DNA of 64,000 bases from JBGAJN01 sp044224905 (GTDB lineage: Bacteria; Verrucomicrobiota; Verrucomicrobiia; Limisphaerales; JBGAJN01), in contig JBGAJN010000001.1 in the NCBI GenBank assembly GCA_044224905.1, positions 992,001 through 1,056,000 on the forward strand, given 5' to 3'. Both the position numbers and the translations under genes were made by a program. Every line of letters starts with the position of its first letter. Positions within the stretch are counted from its first letter, which is position 1. The notes under the pieces are model-generated. The model worked only from the letters and a program-made list of their open reading frames with translations. It made no database searches and was not told where the DNA came from. Positions 17,224-26,523 of this stretch are shown here, in pieces.

Positions 17224-19200
17224 ATGGCGCGCATGACTTCCATTTTGCGATCCGCTGTTGTCCGAAGGAACGTTCTTCAAGTCGTCTCCCTCGCTGCATT
17301 TTTTCTTTCCGTCAATGCATCGCGCGCGGCGGAGGCCATTCCAGCGAATCTCACGGTCGAGGGCGTGCCGCCCATCACGCCGGAGTTTCGCGCAGACGTG
17401 AGCCGGTATTTGGAGTTCCGCGCGGCGGCGTTCAACTCGTGGCATCCGAAGAATCGCGAGTTGTTGATCACCACGCGCTTTGCTGACACGGCGCAGTTGC
17501 ATCATTTGAAGATGCCCGGCGGCGCGCGGCGGCAGCTCACGTTTCTGACGGAGCCGGTGGCGGGCGGCAGTTTCCAACCGAAGGACGGCAGCTTCATCGT
17601 CTTCACGCAGGACCGGGGAGGCAGTGAGTTCTATCAGCTCTACCGGTTCGATCTCGCCGATGCGCGCGTGACGTTGCTGACGGACGGGAAGTCGCGCAAC
17701 TCCGGTCCGCATTGGTCGCATGACGGTCAACTCATCGCCTACACGTCCACGCTCCGCAACGGCAAGGACGCCGACGTTTACGTGATGAACCCGGCCGATC
17801 CGAAGTCGAGCCGGCTCGCTGTGCAGATCGACAAGCCCGGCTGGAGCATTCTCGATTGGTCGCACGATCAAACGCGCCTGCTGCTTGAGGAATACGTTTC
17901 GATTAACGAAAGCTATCTGCACATCGCCGACGTGAAGACCGGCAAGCTGACGCAGGTCACGCCGCGCGGCACGCAGAAGGTTTCCTACGGCGGCGGGCAA
18001 TTCGCGGCGGATGATCGCAGCCTCATCGTCACGAGTGATCGCGGTTCGGAGTTTCAAGGACTCGCGCGCATCGACCTCGCGTCGGGCAAGGAAACGGCGT
18101 TGTCGGCAAAGATTCCGTGGGACATCGAGGAGTTCGAGCTTTCACCGGATGGCAAGTTGATCGCGTTCGTCGCCAATGAAGACGGTGTGAGCGCGCTGCA
18201 TTTGATAGACGCGAAATCCGGGAAAGAACTCCGCGCGCCCAAGCTCCCACTCGGCGTGATCAGCGGGTTGAAATTCCATGAGAACAATCGTGATCTGGCG
18301 TTCAATCTCAGCGCGGCGCGTTCGCCGAGCGACGTGTATTCACTCGATACGAAAACCGGCAAGGTCGAGCGTTGGACGGAGAGTGAGACGGGCGGTTTGG
18401 ATCCGGCGCGGTTCTCGGAGCCGGAGCTCGTGAAGTTGAAGAGCTTCGATGGGCTTGCGGTTTCCGCGTTTGTTTACCGGCCGGATGCGAAACGTTTTCC
18501 CGGCCCGCGCCCGTCGGTGGTAATCATTCACGGCGGCCCGGAATCGCAGTCGCGCCCGATTTTCCTCGGCCGTAACAACTACCTGCTCGACGAACTCGGT
18601 ATCGCGCTCGTGGTGCCGAATGTCCGCGGTTCCGCTGGTCACGGGAAAACCTTTCTAACGCTCGACAACGGTTTCAAACGCGAGGATTCGGTGAAGGACA
18701 TTGGCGCGGTGATCGACTGGATCAAGCGCGACAAAGGTCTTGATGGTCAGCGCATCGCGGTTTACGGCGGCAGCTATGGCGGCTACATGGTTCTCGCGAG
18801 CTTGATGCATTTCAGCGATCGCCTGCGCTGCGGCGTCGACGTCGTAGGTATCTCGCACTTCGTCACGTTCCTGAAAAATACGCAGGACTATCGTCGCGAT
18901 CTGCGCCGTGCGGAGTATGGCGACGAGCGTGATCCGCTCATGCGTGCGCACCTTGAACGCATTTCACCGCTGAATAACGTGGCGAAAATCACGAAGCCGC
19001 TCTTCGTCATTCAGGGGAAGAACGACCCGCGCGTGCCGGTGACGGAAGCGGAGCAAATGGTCACCGCGATTCGCGCTAACCGCGGGACCGCGTGGTATCT
19101 CATGGCCAACGATGAGGGCCACGGTTTCAGCAAGAAGCGGAATGTGGACTTCCAGTTCCAGTCGATGATCCTCTTCTTCCAGGAATTCCTGCTGAAGTGA
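17224..19200 (+). CDS. Exported S9-family serine peptidase, copy 2
   Basis: The 658-aa paralogue of the preceding gene has the same order: signal peptide (VSLAAFFLSVNASRAAEA), beta-propeller, alpha/beta hydrolase. Triad residues are Ser517 in YGGSYGGY, Asp601 in GKNDPRVP and His633 in DEGHGF. The motif NLTVEGVPPITPEFRADVSRY at the mature N-terminus matches copy 1 closely, as does the whole catalytic domain. Codon choice is slightly less C-rich at third positions than in copy 1, which hints at an old duplication. Both probably degrade peptides outside the cytoplasm. Confidence 0.92.
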   Translation: MARMTSILRSAVVRRNVLQVVSLAAFFLSVNASRAAEAIPANLTVEGVPPITPEFRADVSRYLEFRAAAFNSWHPKNRELLITTRFADTAQLHHLKMPGGARRQLTFLTEPVAGGSFQPKDGSFIVFTQDRGGSEFYQLYRFDLADARVTLLTDGKSRNSGPHWSHDGQLIAYTSTLRNGKDADVYVMNPADPKSSRLAVQIDKPGWSILDWSHDQTRLLLEEYVSINESYLHIADVKTGKLTQVTPRGTQKVSYGGGQFAADDRSLIVTSDRGSEFQGLARIDLASGKETALSAKIPWDIEEFELSPDGKLIAFVANEDGVSALHLIDAKSGKELRAPKLPLGVISGLKFHENNRDLAFNLSAARSPSDVYSLDTKTGKVERWTESETGGLDPARFSEPELVKLKSFDGLAVSAFVYRPDAKRFPGPRPSVVIIHGGPESQSRPIFLGRNNYLLDELGIALVVPNVRGSAGHGKTFLTLDNGFKREDSVKDIGAVIDWIKRDKGLDGQRIAVYGGSYGGYMVLASLMHFSDRLRCGVDVVGISHFVTFLKNTQDYRRDLRRAEYGDERDPLMRAHLERISPLNNVAKITKPLFVIQGKNDPRVPVTEAEQMVTAIRANRGTAWYLMANDEGHGFSKKRNVDFQFQSMILFFQEFLLK

Positions 19201-19257
19201 CGGTGCGGAACCTTGACCGGCTTGCTGCGTCGCTCCATTTCTGGAAGAGTTCGCGTC

Positions 19258-20307
19258 ATGCACGTCACTGCCGATCTTCGCCGCCAGTTTGCCAGCGACA
19301 ACTATTCCGGCATCTGCCCCGAAGCGTGGGCGGCGATGCTGGAGGCCAATCAAGGCCACGTGCGCGCCTACGGCGATGACCCGTGGACCAAGCGTGCGAC
19401 CGATCTTATCCGCGAACTTTTCGAAACGAACTGCGAAGTCTTCTTCGTCTTCAACGGAACTTCCGCGAACTCGCTTTCCCTCGCGGCGCTGTGCCAGTCC
19501 TATCACAGCATTCTCTGCCACGAACTCGCGCATATTGAAAAAGACGAATGCGGCGCGCCGGAGTTCTTTTCCAACGGCACCAAGGTTCTCCTGTTGCCCG
19601 GTGACAACGGCAAGATCGATCCCGCCGCCATCGAGCGGATGGTGAAACAACGCACGGACATTCATTACCCAAAACCGCGCGCGCTCAGCCTCACGCAGGC
19701 GACTGAAGTCGGGACCGTGTACTCGGTGGAAGAACTCAAAGCCGTGTGGGCTGTTGCGCGCAAGTGCGGCTTGAAGATCCACATGGACGGCGCGCGCTTT
19801 GCCAACGCCGTCGCCTCGCTCGGAGTGAAGCCCCGCGAAATCACGTGGGAAGCCGGCATTGACGTGTTGAGCTTTGGCGGCACGAAGAACGGGCTTGCGA
19901 TTGGTGAAGCCGTCGTCTTCTTCAATCACGAGCTCGCCAAGGAATTCGACTATCGTTGCAAACAGGCCGGACAACTCTGCTCCAAGATGCGCTTTCTCGC
20001 CGCGCCGTGGGTGGGAATGTTGCAAGACGGCGCGTGGCTTCGGCACGCCGCGCATGCCAATCGCATGGCGAAGTTGTTGTGCGAGTCGGCGCGTGATCTC
20101 CCCGGCGCGAAACTCCTCTTCCCATCGCAGGCCAACGCGGTGTTTCTCGAGCTTCCAAAGCCGGTGATTACGGCACTGCAGGCGCGTGGGTGGCTGTTCT
20201 ACACTTTCATCGGCGAAGGCGGCTGCCGCTTCATGTGCTCGTGGGACACAACGGAGGAGGACGTGCGTAATCTTGTGAAAGATATTCGGGAACTCACGGC
20301 GGCGTGA
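19258..20307 (+). CDS. PLP-dependent threonine aldolase / beta-eliminating lyase
   Basis: The 349-aa protein belongs to the low-specificity threonine aldolase fold-type I group. It has the start FASDNYSGICPEAW, the cofactor aspartate segment KIHMDGARF and the Schiff-base lysine Lys210 in SFGGTKNG. It would split L-threonine or beta-hydroxy amino acids into glycine and an aldehyde. The frame is open 15 codons upstream, but the ATG at 19258 places MHVTADLRRQF directly before the conserved start. It is 57 bp after the second S9 peptidase on the same strand and may be co-transcribed. It is convergent with the sulfatase. Confidence 0.9.
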   Translation: MHVTADLRRQFASDNYSGICPEAWAAMLEANQGHVRAYGDDPWTKRATDLIRELFETNCEVFFVFNGTSANSLSLAALCQSYHSILCHELAHIEKDECGAPEFFSNGTKVLLLPGDNGKIDPAAIERMVKQRTDIHYPKPRALSLTQATEVGTVYSVEELKAVWAVARKCGLKIHMDGARFANAVASLGVKPREITWEAGIDVLSFGGTKNGLAIGEAVVFFNHELAKEFDYRCKQAGQLCSKMRFLAAPWVGMLQDGAWLRHAAHANRMAKLLCESARDLPGAKLLFPSQANAVFLELPKPVITALQARGWLFYTFIGEGGCRFMCSWDTTEEDVRNLVKDIRELTAA

Positions 20308-20313
20308 ACCGCG

Positions 20314-21777
20314 CTATTGTGTATGCCGTTTCGCTTTTGAACGGCCGCCTTTCCAAATGTCGTATTGCGGATCGGCGTATTGGTTGAAGAAATCATCGAG
20401 GCGTTTCGCCAGTTCGGCGCGCGTGGGTTCCGTGCCGGGTTGCCCATACATGTTGAAACGTTCCTGCGGGTCAGTCTGCATGTCGTAGAGGTCGAACGGT
20501 CCATTCGGGAAACGCGCGACATACTTCCAACGTTCCGCACGAATAGCCCGCGTGTTTTCCATCTCGTAGAACATCTCGTTTTTCCACGTGAGCTTCTCGC
20601 CCCGGAGTGTGCCGGAGAAATCCCGACCCGGTGACTTGGGCTTCGCGGGTATCTTGTCGCCAAGGCCGAGGTAGCTAAGGACGGTCGGCATGAAATCGTA
20701 GTTGCTCACGATGATGTCGTTGGTCTGGGCGGCGGGAATCTTGCCGGGCTGACGGAAGATCAGCGGGATTTGCATCATCAACTCGTGCGCGCCCGTGGGC
20801 TTGAAGTGGTCACCCATTCCCCACATCCCGTTCTGCCCTCCCATCCAACCCTGATCGGAGGCGTAGACAACGAGCGTGTTGTCATCGAGGCCGAGACGTT
20901 TCAATGCGGCCATTACGTCGCCCACGCCGTCGTCGACACCGCTGACTTCGCACGCGGCGCGCTCCATCGCGATTTGTTGGTTGTGGAATTGTTTGTTCGC
21001 GAACTGCCACGGGTGCATGGCGTCAACGGGGAAGCTCGTGAAATGTTTGCCGCGATAGTATTCGGCGTGACGATTTTGCGATGGGTTGAGCATCAAGTTG
21101 CCGAGGACGTAGGGACCGTTATAGGCAAGGTAGAGAAAGAAGGGCCGCTCCTTGTTCTGCTCAATGAACTCGATCCCTTTGCGCGTCCACAGATCCGTCG
21201 TGTAGCCCGCCTCTTTGCGTACCGTGCCATTCTCGATGATGTCCTGATTGTAGAACTCTTTTGTATGCCCGTCGGGCTTCGTAATCCAGTAGGTGAAGCC
21301 TTCGGATGGGTGGAGGTTATCGCCGAGGTGCCACTTGCCGCTCAGGCCGCAGACGTAGCCAGCGTCACGCAACACTTCGCCGAGCGAGGTGAATTCCTTG
21401 AGCGTGTTGTACGCCTCGGGTCCCATCATGAACTTCGGATCGAGGAAAGAATGCACGCCGTGTTGCGACGGAATCAGCCCGGTGAGAAACGTCGCGCGCG
21501 TGGGTGAGCACACGGGATTGCTGCTGAGCGCGCGAGTGAAGCGGATTCCCTCGGCGGCGAGTTTGTCGATGTTCGGTGTGCGGATGTCGGTGTTGCCGTA
21601 ACAGCCGAGCGTCCACGCGCCTTGGTTGTCGGTGAGGATGAAAACGACGTTCGGCGGACGGGCTACTGCCGATGGTTGAAACCATGGAAGACTCGACGTT
21701 ATGAGAACGAGGAATGCCAGAGTAGTGCGCCAACCAACTGTCGCGGACCGGCGAAGTGCTGCGAACGGGGAGTTCAT
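20314..21777 (-). CDS. Exported type I sulfatase (arylsulfatase-like)
   Basis: The 487-aa protein has a signal peptide (TTLAFLVLITSSLPWF), the metal-binding start NVVFILTDNQG and the sulfatase signature CSPTR with Cys90 as the residue to be converted to formylglycine. HGVHSF, a later KWHLGD and a DFMPTVLSYLG segment follow. It would hydrolyse sulfate esters, probably of polysaccharides, outside the cytoplasm. The ATG at 21777 is preceded by AAGGA at a good distance, which decides this start over a longer reading of 37 more codons. No sulfatase-maturating enzyme is in the window. Confidence 0.93.
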   Translation of the reverse strand: MNSPFAALRRSATVGWRTTLAFLVLITSSLPWFQPSAVARPPNVVFILTDNQGAWTLGCYGNTDIRTPNIDKLAAEGIRFTRALSSNPVCSPTRATFLTGLIPSQHGVHSFLDPKFMMGPEAYNTLKEFTSLGEVLRDAGYVCGLSGKWHLGDNLHPSEGFTYWITKPDGHTKEFYNQDIIENGTVRKEAGYTTDLWTRKGIEFIEQNKERPFFLYLAYNGPYVLGNLMLNPSQNRHAEYYRGKHFTSFPVDAMHPWQFANKQFHNQQIAMERAACEVSGVDDGVGDVMAALKRLGLDDNTLVVYASDQGWMGGQNGMWGMGDHFKPTGAHELMMQIPLIFRQPGKIPAAQTNDIIVSNYDFMPTVLSYLGLGDKIPAKPKSPGRDFSGTLRGEKLTWKNEMFYEMENTRAIRAERWKYVARFPNGPFDLYDMQTDPQERFNMYGQPGTEPTRAELAKRLDDFFNQYADPQYDIWKGGRSKAKRHTQ

Positions 21778-21886
21778 GTGTTCCTTATACGCTGCCGGGA
21801 CTGTTTGCCAAGCCGGGCGGGAACTTTCGAATTGTTCCTTGCTCAATTGCGCGTGAACCCGTTCCCTTGCCGCCGTCGCGCTGCGC

Positions 21887-22759
21887 ATGAAACCGCATTA
21901 CTTGATTTTGATGATTGGCTTCAACTTCCTTTGGGGGGCGTCCTTCGTCATTTACAAGACGGTTGCGCCGTATCTCGACTCCACGCAGATCGTCACGGTT
22001 CGTTTCGGGATCGCGGCGATCGGTGCGTTGGTAATCTGGCCGTGGCTGCCGGGCAACGCGCCGCGCGGTTGGGATCTCGTGAAGTCGATGCTGCTGGGCG
22101 TCGCCGTGTTCGTTGCCGGACATCGGATGCAAGTGTTGGGCAACCATCTGGGCACGGCTGGCAACTCGGCGGTGCTGATGGCGTTCGAACCGGTGCTGAC
22201 CTCGGTGGCGGCGGCGTTTTTTCTACGGGAACACATCGCGGGACGACGTTGGATAGGGTTCGCGCTGGCGGTGTTGGGCGTTCTGCTCTTGAACCGCGTG
22301 TGGAGCGCGGATTTTCAGTGGGGAAGTCTCACGGGAAGTTTGCTGGTGATTGCCTCGTTTCTGACCGAGGCGGCTTACTCGATCGTTGGGAAGCCGATCA
22401 TTGCCCGGGCGAATTTGATGAAGGTGCTGGCGGTGGCGTTGCTGTCGGGCACGGCGGTGAATCTCGCGCTCAACGGCGCGGAGACATTTGTCGCGGCGCG
22501 CTCATTGCCCGTTGGTGCCTGGGTCTCACTGGCTGCTTTGGGCCTGATCGGCACGACGGCGGGCTACGGCGTTTGGTTTCTCGTAATTCGCGAAACGGAC
22601 GTGAACCTCGTCGCGATGACCGTCTTCATTCAACCGCTCGCGGGCGTACCGTTGGCGGCGATGTGGTTGGGGGAACCGCTGCACGCCGGGCAATTCTGGG
22701 GCGGGCTCGCGATCCTTGCCGGGTTGGTGGTCGGCTTGTGGACGCCGCGGACTCAATAG
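21887..22759 (+). CDS. EamA/DMT-family membrane transporter
   Basis: The 290-aa protein has ten predicted membrane helices in two EamA repeats. The first begins YLILMIGFNFLWGASFVIYK and the second follows ASFLTEAAYSIVGKP; the end (FIQPLAGVPLAAMWLGEPL) matches the conserved second-repeat motif. Family members export amino acids, nucleotides or other metabolites. It is monocistronic and ends by overlapping the convergent gene at 22753 by 7 bp. The substrate is unknown. Confidence 0.9.
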   Translation: MKPHYLILMIGFNFLWGASFVIYKTVAPYLDSTQIVTVRFGIAAIGALVIWPWLPGNAPRGWDLVKSMLLGVAVFVAGHRMQVLGNHLGTAGNSAVLMAFEPVLTSVAAAFFLREHIAGRRWIGFALAVLGVLLLNRVWSADFQWGSLTGSLLVIASFLTEAAYSIVGKPIIARANLMKVLAVALLSGTAVNLALNGAETFVAARSLPVGAWVSLAALGLIGTTAGYGVWFLVIRETDVNLVAMTVFIQPLAGVPLAAMWLGEPLHAGQFWGGLAILAGLVVGLWTPRTQ

Positions 22760-24069
22760 TTGCGATTGCGGAAAAAGAGAACTTTTGGATCTTCGTTCTC
22801 TTCCATGATCGCGTCGTATTCAGCCACCAGCTCATCGATCGTCATCAGCATCCAAGGTTGGTTGTAGTGGCCGCTGTTCTTCGTAAATACGACGTTGTCG
22901 GCAATGTAGATGGCCGAGTGGACGGCCACATTGTCGGGACGAGCGATGAACACCACGTCTCCATACTGAGGCTCACCGACGACCGGGAAATACTGCTCCT
23001 TCACGATGGAGTGGTAGAAACTGGGCTTCTCGGTTGTGGACGTGGGCGTTGTCGCAAAGAAATTGAAGGTCGTCCAGTTGCAATCCATCCGGCTGTCCAA
23101 GGGATCCATGGACGGGAATGGATAGGTGTAAAGGCGGGTTCTGGCGAAAGCCGGCATTAAATGCGCGACGTCGAGTCGCACTCCTGATGGAACGGATTTG
23201 CCCGACTCGAGCAACGACCGAATGCTTTTGGCGCGTCCCGCTTGTCCCCAGTATTTTGCGAGTTCGTCGACATTGCTTTCGGGTGTGAGATGCAGCGTTG
23301 CGAGGAGAGTCGACCGGCGGGCGAGACTCCGCATGAGTTTTAAGCGGTCCTCGGGTGCCTCGTATTTCTTCATCACCGCGCGCACGTCGGAGAACAACAA
23401 GATATTGCCGTGCGGATACAGGTAATGCCGGACCAGTTCCACAATCTCCGGCTTTAACCCGCTACGGGCGAAGCGTTCTTCGAACTGCGCCGGCAGAAAC
23501 GAATACGGATTCAATTGCAGAACATTGTGCGAGCTTCGCGCAAGGACTGCGTAGATTTGCCGGCGCGCCTCCGGTGTTAAATCGTAAAGCAACTCGTCTG
23601 ACGGAACGACGTAACTTCCTGTGTCGTTCTCGTACCACTTGGCTTCGTCACGGAAGAACACCAGCTGTGCTTCACTCAACCCAGCCTTTTGAAAAACATC
23701 CATCACCTGTTCACGAGTCTTCCCGGCGAAAACCCAACGACCGTCCCTGTATCCGTAATCGTCCGGGCGAATGGAAATGAAGTCGTCCGGTGGTTCGATG
23801 AAGATCTTCGAAAACTCCAATTCACCCCAAGGCCCGGGGCGCGCCGAATACGTACCGACGGGCGCGTGGATTCCCGCCGTGTGCAGCGGACGAAGCGTGG
23901 TGCTAAATCCGCCCTTCTGATAGATCTGATAGAATCCGACCGCAATCAGCCACGGCGCGATGACCGCGCCAACCAGCATTAGGTAGACCCGGCGTGAAAT
24001 ATGGACCAGTTTCACCCCTTTGGTAGGAGTGCCGGGTGTCTTGCCGACCTGATCGGTTTCAAATTGCAT
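22753..24069 (-). CDS. Membrane-anchored protein with a C-terminal NlpC/P60-like peptidase candidate domain
   Basis: The 438-aa protein has one membrane segment at residues ~28-46 and then a large extracytoplasmic part of no recognised family. The C-terminal ~120 residues suggest a papain-like NlpC/P60 fold. A Cys lies in MDCNWTTFNFF (near residue 330), then YGDVVFIARPDNVAVHSAIYIADN provides the strand pair with a candidate catalytic His, and a polar third site is in KNSGHYNQPW. The spacing Cys to His of roughly 55-60 residues fits. This assignment is inference from motif order. It is monocistronic and convergent with the DMT gene. Confidence 0.6.
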   Translation of the reverse strand: MQFETDQVGKTPGTPTKGVKLVHISRRVYLMLVGAVIAPWLIAVGFYQIYQKGGFSTTLRPLHTAGIHAPVGTYSARPGPWGELEFSKIFIEPPDDFISIRPDDYGYRDGRWVFAGKTREQVMDVFQKAGLSEAQLVFFRDEAKWYENDTGSYVVPSDELLYDLTPEARRQIYAVLARSSHNVLQLNPYSFLPAQFEERFARSGLKPEIVELVRHYLYPHGNILLFSDVRAVMKKYEAPEDRLKLMRSLARRSTLLATLHLTPESNVDELAKYWGQAGRAKSIRSLLESGKSVPSGVRLDVAHLMPAFARTRLYTYPFPSMDPLDSRMDCNWTTFNFFATTPTSTTEKPSFYHSIVKEQYFPVVGEPQYGDVVFIARPDNVAVHSAIYIADNVVFTKNSGHYNQPWMLMTIDELVAEYDAIMEENEDPKVLFFRNRNY

Positions 24070-24307
24070 GAAAAACAGTGCGGAAAAATAGGGGCAAACG
24101 GCGCGTTGTAAAGACCTGGCGGCCAGAATTCATCGTCGGCAGATCGGAAGAATTCCCAATCTTGCCAAAAGTCCTATCGACTCAAAATTCCCGGGGCTTA
24201 GTTCGAAACGTCGGCGGGCGCAGATTTCTATAAAAACTCTCCTCAACCGTGCGAAGGCGCGGTTAAAAATGACTCCAACTGACCGCTTTTAGGGCTGAGG
24301 CGCGGCG
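24070..24307. other. Intergenic region with a hairpin
   Basis: No gene is seen in these 238 bp between two minus-strand genes. AACCGTGC and GCGCGGTT around 24246-24265 form an 8-bp stem with a 4-nt loop. It lies just past the end of the zinc-ribbon gene at 24308 and could mark its 3' end, but no immediate T-run follows on the minus strand. Confidence 0.35.
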
Positions 24308-24748
24308 TTACTTGCCCTTCGCCCACCCCAGAACGTCGCGTTCCACTGCCGGGTGCACTTCGTTTGACCACGTGTAGTGGCAGTCCTGACAGAAGTATTT
24401 TTTCTCCAAGACGCCCAGCATCATAAAGAGGCTCACGAAGTCGGGTGAGTAAAACTTCCGCGTTAGCTGCGGGTACTCGACCCGCCCGGAGTGGCATTGC
24501 GGACAATGCACGGCGGAATCCATGACCCGTTCCGTCATTTCCATTTCGTGGAGACGTTGCGCAGCCCTCAACAATTCCTCTTGCGTAACATTCACGTGAA
24601 AGGCGGCCCGAGGTTCGTTGACGAGTCGGCGCTTCTGAAACCCCGTATCGTCGACAACTTCCGCATGGAAGCCCTCTTGAGCGAGGCGTTCTTGCAGGTG
24701 ATTTGCCGAATCCTTGTCATCGAATGTGGCAACAGTGATGGTTTTCAT
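24308..24748 (-). CDS. DUF2007-like N-terminal domain plus C-terminal zinc ribbon protein
   Basis: The 146-aa soluble protein begins MKTITVATFDDKDSANHL, which looks like the signal-transducing/DUF2007 beta-alpha fold, and ends with a zinc ribbon: CPQC near residue 84 and CQDC near residue 125. The ATG at 24748 is preceded by AGGAGG, so this start is favoured over a frame that stays open a further 138 codons upstream. Function is unknown. A role in metal sensing or regulation would be a guess. Confidence 0.8.
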   Translation of the reverse strand: MKTITVATFDDKDSANHLQERLAQEGFHAEVVDDTGFQKRRLVNEPRAAFHVNVTQEELLRAAQRLHEMEMTERVMDSAVHCPQCHSGRVEYPQLTRKFYSPDFVSLFMMLGVLEKKYFCQDCHYTWSNEVHPAVERDVLGWAKGK

Positions 24749-24944
24749 AAGCCAACCTAAGCCTCCTTTTCCCGATCTCAACTGAAGGTTTAAGCTGCAA
24801 GCCTGAAGGCATTCCAACGGCTGTGGCAAATTGGTGTGACCTGCCATTGGTATCAGTCTGATTTGTCCGGACCGGAGTTGAACGCTTTCCTTTTTTTCAA
24901 CCACTGCGTAGAGTTTCCTCGTGAATTTCCCAGAGCAACGTTCG

Positions 24945-26159
24945 ATGATCTCGGTCGCCCGCCGCGCATTCCTGCAACAAGCCGGACTGCTTAGCCTCGC
25001 GGCGCTCAGCGCGAAAGCAGCCGACGAAACCGTCACGCTGCCGTTCGAGAATGGTGAGCGCCCGCTGGTGAAGTATCCGCAGAAGCGTCCACTCATCCGG
25101 CACACCACGCGCCCGCCGCAGTTGGAAACACCGTTCAGCGTTTTCAACGAAAGCGTGATCACGCCAAACGACGCCTTCTTCGTCCGCTATCATCTCACGT
25201 TCTCACCACCGGGTGCGGGGCTGCTGGGACCGGATAAATTTCGTGTCGAGATTCAGGGCAAGGTGAAGACGCCGCTGAGTTTGTCGGTCGCTGAATTGAA
25301 GTCGCAGTTCGAGCCAGTGGAACTTGTCGCCGTCAATCAATGCTCCGGCAACGGCCGCGGATTGTTCCAACCACGCATTCCCGGTGGCCAGATGGGCAAC
25401 GGCGCGATGGGCAACGCTCGTTGGCGCGGCGTGCGGTTGAAAGACGTGCTCGCCAAAGCCGGCGTGCTGGGCGGCGCGAAGCAAGTGACATTCGAAGGCC
25501 TCGATCGCCCCGCGATGCCGACCACGCCGGGCTTCGTGAAAGCGCTCGAAGTCGATCAGGCGCTCGACGGCGAAGTGATGCTCGCTTACTCGATGAACGG
25601 CGAAGATCTCCCTTGGCTCAACGGCTTCCCGCTCCGGCTCGTCGTGCCCGGGCATTTCGGCACTTATTGGATCAAGCATGTCAGCTCGATCAAGGTGCTC
25701 GACGAAGTTTTCAACGGCTGGTGGATGAGCACCGCCTATCGGATTCCCGACAACGACTGCGCGTGCGTTGAACCCGGCACCACGCCGGCGAAGACCGTTC
25801 CGATCAATCGCTACAACGTTCGCTCCTTCATCACCAGCCTCGCGGACGGCGCGAAGGTCCGCGCGAACCAAACCACCGTCGTGCGCGGCATCGCCTTTGA
25901 TGGCGGCTACGGGATCAAGGAAGTGCAGTTCTCCGAAGATGGAGGCCGCACGTGGCGCGACGCAAAGCTTGGAAAGGACTTCGGGAAATATTCTTTCCGT
26001 GAGTGGACGATTCCATTCACGCCCAAACGAGCGGTCAGTTACGATTTGCAGGTCAAAGCCGTCAATCGCACCGGCCAGACGCAACCCACCGCCGCGCGTT
26101 GGAACCCCGCCGGCTACATGCGCAACGTCATCGAAACCGTCCGCGTGCAAGCGGCCTAA
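24945..26159 (+). CDS. Tat-exported molybdopterin sulfite oxidase-like enzyme (SorA-like)
   Basis: The roughly 404-aa protein starts with a Tat signal (ARRAFLQQAG then a hydrophobic run to AKAAD). It has the oxidoreductase molybdopterin-binding domain with the Mo-ligating Cys in NQCSGNGRG and a C-terminal Mo-co dimerisation domain (GIAFDGGYGIKEVQFSEDGG). It probably oxidises sulfite to sulfate in the periplasm. A GTG eight codons upstream (24921) is an alternative start. The next gene, 6 bp away, encodes a single-haem cytochrome c, the arrangement of sorAB sulfite dehydrogenase. Electrons would go from Mo to haem c. Related enzymes can use other small oxyanions. Confidence 0.9.
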   Translation: MISVARRAFLQQAGLLSLAALSAKAADETVTLPFENGERPLVKYPQKRPLIRHTTRPPQLETPFSVFNESVITPNDAFFVRYHLTFSPPGAGLLGPDKFRVEIQGKVKTPLSLSVAELKSQFEPVELVAVNQCSGNGRGLFQPRIPGGQMGNGAMGNARWRGVRLKDVLAKAGVLGGAKQVTFEGLDRPAMPTTPGFVKALEVDQALDGEVMLAYSMNGEDLPWLNGFPLRLVVPGHFGTYWIKHVSSIKVLDEVFNGWWMSTAYRIPDNDCACVEPGTTPAKTVPINRYNVRSFITSLADGAKVRANQTTVVRGIAFDGGYGIKEVQFSEDGGRTWRDAKLGKDFGKYSFREWTIPFTPKRAVSYDLQVKAVNRTGQTQPTAARWNPAGYMRNVIETVRVQAA

Positions 26160-26165
26160 ACCCAC

Positions 26166-26501
26166 ATGAAAATCTTTTCTCCCTCACTCATGCTCGCCGC
26201 CACTGCGATCGCTTCCGTTTTCTTGTCGCCTGCCCGCGCTGCGGACGAGCCGTGGGTGCTGCCGGCTGAAACCGCGAAGTTGAAACCCGGCCCCGGTGTC
26301 GAAACCGCCACGCTCTCGTGCATCCTCTGTCACTCGGCGGACTACATCAGCACCCAGCCACGCCTCAATCGCACACAGTGGACGGCCGCCGTGCTGAAGA
26401 TGCAGGCGAAATACGGCGCACCGATCACGACGAACAACGTCACCCCGCTTGTGGACTATCTCGTCGCCAATTACGGCAAAGAAAATCCGCCGGCGAAGTA
26501 G
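26166..26501 (+). CDS. Periplasmic mono-haem cytochrome c, SorB-like
   Basis: The 111-aa protein has a Sec signal peptide (LAATAIASVFLSPARAAD) and one haem c attachment motif CILCH near residue 54, with a candidate axial Met in VLKMQAKYG about 27 residues later. It starts 6 bp after the SorA-like gene, so it is the likely electron acceptor of that enzyme. Size and motif order fit the SorB subunit of sulfite:cytochrome c oxidoreductase. Confidence 0.88.
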   Translation: MKIFSPSLMLAATAIASVFLSPARAADEPWVLPAETAKLKPGPGVETATLSCILCHSADYISTQPRLNRTQWTAAVLKMQAKYGAPITTNNVTPLVDYLVANYGKENPPAK

Positions 26502-26523
26502 CCGCGCGGGTTTTCCGCCCGCC

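Noticed and set aside
24749..25162. Extended N-terminus (138 codons) for the zinc-ribbon protein
   Set aside because: The upstream part overlaps the divergent SorA-like gene, while the ATG at 24748 has an AGGAGG ribosome-binding site.
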